Positions 19,651 through 21,347 of a stretch of DNA of 21,347 bases are shown one piece after another (the first letter of the stretch is position 1; each line of letters begins with the position of its first letter). Position numbers and translations under genes: made by a program. The notes beneath the pieces were generated by a model, which saw only the letters and a list, made by a program, of their open reading frames with translations, was not told the origin of the DNA and did not search any database. This stretch comes from Chloroflexota bacterium (lineage in GTDB: Bacteria > Chloroflexota > Limnocylindria > P2-11E): contig VBGS01000167.1 of NCBI GenBank assembly GCA_005889445.1, positions 1-21,347 of the forward strand, in the 5' to 3' direction.

Positions 19651-21347
19651 TTAACGCCCATGGCACTTCTTGAACTTCTTGCCCGAGCCGCACCAGCATG
19701 GGTCGTTGCGGCCGAGCTTCCCCTTCGCGGGAGGGGCCGCCGGCTCGCCGTTCCCGCTGAGGCGCGCCGTCGTGCCGCCGCCGGCGGTGGTCTGCGTCGT
19801 GCCCGGCGGCTGCTGCTCCGACTGCTCGGCCTGCTCGGCTGTGCGGACGGTCACGCGCAGGATCGTCTGCGCGACACCACTCGCGATGCGTGCCGACATC
19901 TCCTCGTAGAAGGTGTGTGCCTCGCGCTTGTACGCGACGAGTGGGTCCTGCTGACCGTAGCCACGCAGGTAAATCCCCTCGCGCAGCTCCTCCATCGCGG
20001 TGAGGTGCTCGACCCAGTGGGTGTCGATCGTCCGCAGGAGGACCCACCGCTCCACGATGCGGACGAGCTCGGGACCGAGCTCCTTCTCGCGTGCCTCGTA
20101 CGTCGAGTCGACCAGGTCGGCGACCCGGTCCCGGAGCGCTTCCTGATCGGCGATCCCCGCGAAGCTCGCGGCAGTGAGCTCGGGGCGGTTCAGCATCGGC
20201 CCGAGCGCCGCGGCGAGCTTGGTCAGGTCCCAGTCCTCTGGATCCGAGGCCGCCGCCTCTGCGTCGACGATGCTCTCCGCTTCCTGATGGAGAAAGTCGA
20301 GGACCGTTTCGCGCACGTCGCCCTTTTCGAGGATCTTCCGCCGGTCGCCGTAGATCTTCGTGCGCTGGTTGTTGAGGACATCGTCGAACTCGAGCGCCCG
20401 CTTGCGCACGTCGAAGTTCCGGCCTTCCACCTTGATCTGCGCCTGCGTGATCGCGCCGGTCACCATGCCCGATTCGATCGGTGTGGAGTCGTCGAACCCG
20501 AGCCGCGCCATGAGACCGGCGACCCGCTCCGAGGCGAAGATCCGGATGAGCTCGTCCTCGAGCGAGCTGTAGAAGCGCGAGGATCCCGGGTCGCCCTGGC
20601 GCCCGGAGCGGCCGCGCAGCTGATTGTCGATGCGGCGCGCCTCGTGGCGCTCGGTGCCGATGACGTGAAGGCCGCCCTTGCCGACGATGCCATCGCCAAG
20701 GAGGATGTCGACGCCGCGGCCGGCCATGTTCGTCGACAGCGTGACCGCGCCGGGCTCCCCGGCCTTCTCGATGATCAGCGCTTCGCGCTCGTGGTTCTTT
20801 GCGTTCAGGACCTCGTGCTTGATGCCGTGCCGGCTGAGCCATCCCGAGAGCTGCTCGCTCTTCTCGACGCTCGTGGTGCCGATGAGGACCGGCTGTCCCT
20901 TGTCGTTGCGCTCCTTGACCTCTTGGACGACCGCGTCCCATTTGCCCTGCTCGGTCCGGTAGACCAGATCCGGCAGGTCCCTCCGGACCATCGGCTTGTT
21001 CGTCGGGATCTGGGTGACCTCGAGCTTGTAGACCTTGAACAGCTCCTCCGCCTCGGTCGCGGCGGTACCGGTCATCCCGGCGAGCTTGTCGTACATCCGG
21101 AAGTAGTTCTGGATCGTGATCGTCGCGTGGGTACGGGTCTCGCGCTGGATCTTCAGGCCCTCCTTCGCCTCGACGGCCTGGTGCAGCCCGTCGCTCCAGC
21201 GGCGCCCCGGCATGAGCCGTCCGGTGAACTCGTCGACGATGATCACCTCGCCGTCCTTGACGACGTACTCCTTGTCCTTGTGGTACAGGGCCTTCGCCTT
21301 GACGGCGTTGTCGAGGTAGTGGACCGCGGTGACGTCGCCCTCGTAGA
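19651..21347 (-). CDS. secA: Preprotein translocase ATPase SecA (C-terminal part, partial)
   Basis: SecA is the ATPase motor that drives unfolded preproteins through SecYEG. The frame is open to the right window edge, so the N-terminal part, with Walker A, is missing (about 565 residues visible). Present are DEFTGRLMPGRRWSDGLHQAVEAKE, the second nucleotide-binding domain with TNMAGRGVDILLG and GTERHEARRIDNQLRGRSGRQGDPG, the helical scaffold (RALEFDDVLNNQR), wing domain, and a C-terminal SEC-C zinc motif CWCGSGKKFKKCHG (Cys-x-Cys-x8-Cys-His) after a Gln/Thr/Gly-rich linker. The zinc tail binds SecB or ribosomes in other bacteria. Its stop TAA lies 12 bp before lgt, so secretion and lipoprotein modification are co-transcribed. 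Confidence 0.97.
   Translation of the reverse strand, partial: YEGDVTAVHYLDNAVKAKALYHKDKEYVVKDGEVIIVDEFTGRLMPGRRWSDGLHQAVEAKEGLKIQRETRTHATITIQNYFRMYDKLAGMTGTAATEAEELFKVYKLEVTQIPTNKPMVRRDLPDLVYRTEQGKWDAVVQEVKERNDKGQPVLIGTTSVEKSEQLSGWLSRHGIKHEVLNAKNHEREALIIEKAGEPGAVTLSTNMAGRGVDILLGDGIVGKGGLHVIGTERHEARRIDNQLRGRSGRQGDPGSSRFYSSLEDELIRIFASERVAGLMARLGFDDSTPIESGMVTGAITQAQIKVEGRNFDVRKRALEFDDVLNNQRTKIYGDRRKILEKGDVRETVLDFLHQEAESIVDAEAAASDPEDWDLTKLAAALGPMLNRPELTAASFAGIADQEALRDRVADLVDSTYEAREKELGPELVRIVERWVLLRTIDTHWVEHLTAMEELREGIYLRGYGQQDPLVAYKREAHTFYEEMSARIASGVAQTILRVTVRTAEQAEQSEQQPPGTTQTTAGGGTTARLSGNGEPAAPPAKGKLGRNDPCWCGSGKKFKKCHGR

Noticed and set aside
1..21347. Search for prophage, IS, integrase, CRISPR or toxin-antitoxin genes
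   Set aside because: No transposase, integrase or repeat array could be recognised; gene content is chromosomal.

Overview
The window is about 21 kb of GC-rich (roughly two-thirds G+C), gene-dense bacterial chromosome with short intergenic gaps and frequent GTG starts. The mix of genes suggests a high-GC soil or freshwater lineage, with Chloroflexota (for example Limnocylindria- or Dormibacterota-like groups) more likely than Actinomycetota. The relevant genes are a RsrA-type redox anti-sigma factor, actinobacterial-style ECF sigma, a Liv-type transporter, a class II CCA-adding enzyme with HD domain, a SEC-C zinc tail on SecA and tandem lgt copies. This is inference from protein style only; there is no rRNA here to settle it. 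Most of the region is chromosomal housekeeping and accessory metabolism. I see no phage, IS element, integrase or CRISPR array.

Layout. Positions 1-3942 hold the end of a heterodimer-type ABC exporter, tRNA-Thr(CGU), a hemerythrin-like protein, an MFS exporter, a GyrI-like ligand-binding protein, a ClbS/DfsB-like protein and a transglutaminase-like conserved protein. Positions 3944-6843 hold two different endonuclease III homologues that flank a redox-stress unit. That unit is an ECF sigma factor (SigR type) behind an exact GGAAT-N18-GTT promoter, a RsrA-like zinc anti-sigma factor, and an unusual tiny transcription unit. The tiny unit has a strong promoter, a 12-nt perfect match to the 16S rRNA tail, a 15-residue lysine-rich peptide and two perfect tandem terminators. 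A four-helix membrane protein follows. Positions 6851-8029 encode a TolB-like propeller lipoprotein.

Positions 8174-13060 are a complete branched-chain amino-acid-type ABC importer (binding protein, LivH, LivM, LivG, LivF) with translationally overlapping genes and a long GC-rich hairpin after the binding protein. Positions 13063-15256 hold an exported unknown protein diverging from the CCA-adding enzyme. On the minus strand, 21347-15290 reads secA (partial), lgt, a broken second lgt, an NDUFA9-like SDR, a cysteine-rich 65-residue protein, prfB (with a programmed +1 frameshift at CTT TGA C) and a YtxH-like protein.

The most noteworthy points are: (1) the lysine-rich micropeptide unit at 5523-5742; (2) the predicted autoregulated SigR/RsrA circuit; (3) three genes whose best-supported starts are non-canonical codons (ATC, ATA, CTG), with the CTG backed by a paralogue comparison inside the window; (4) the Cys-rich protein abutting prfB; and (5) the frame-broken lgt copy lacking the family's signature segment.
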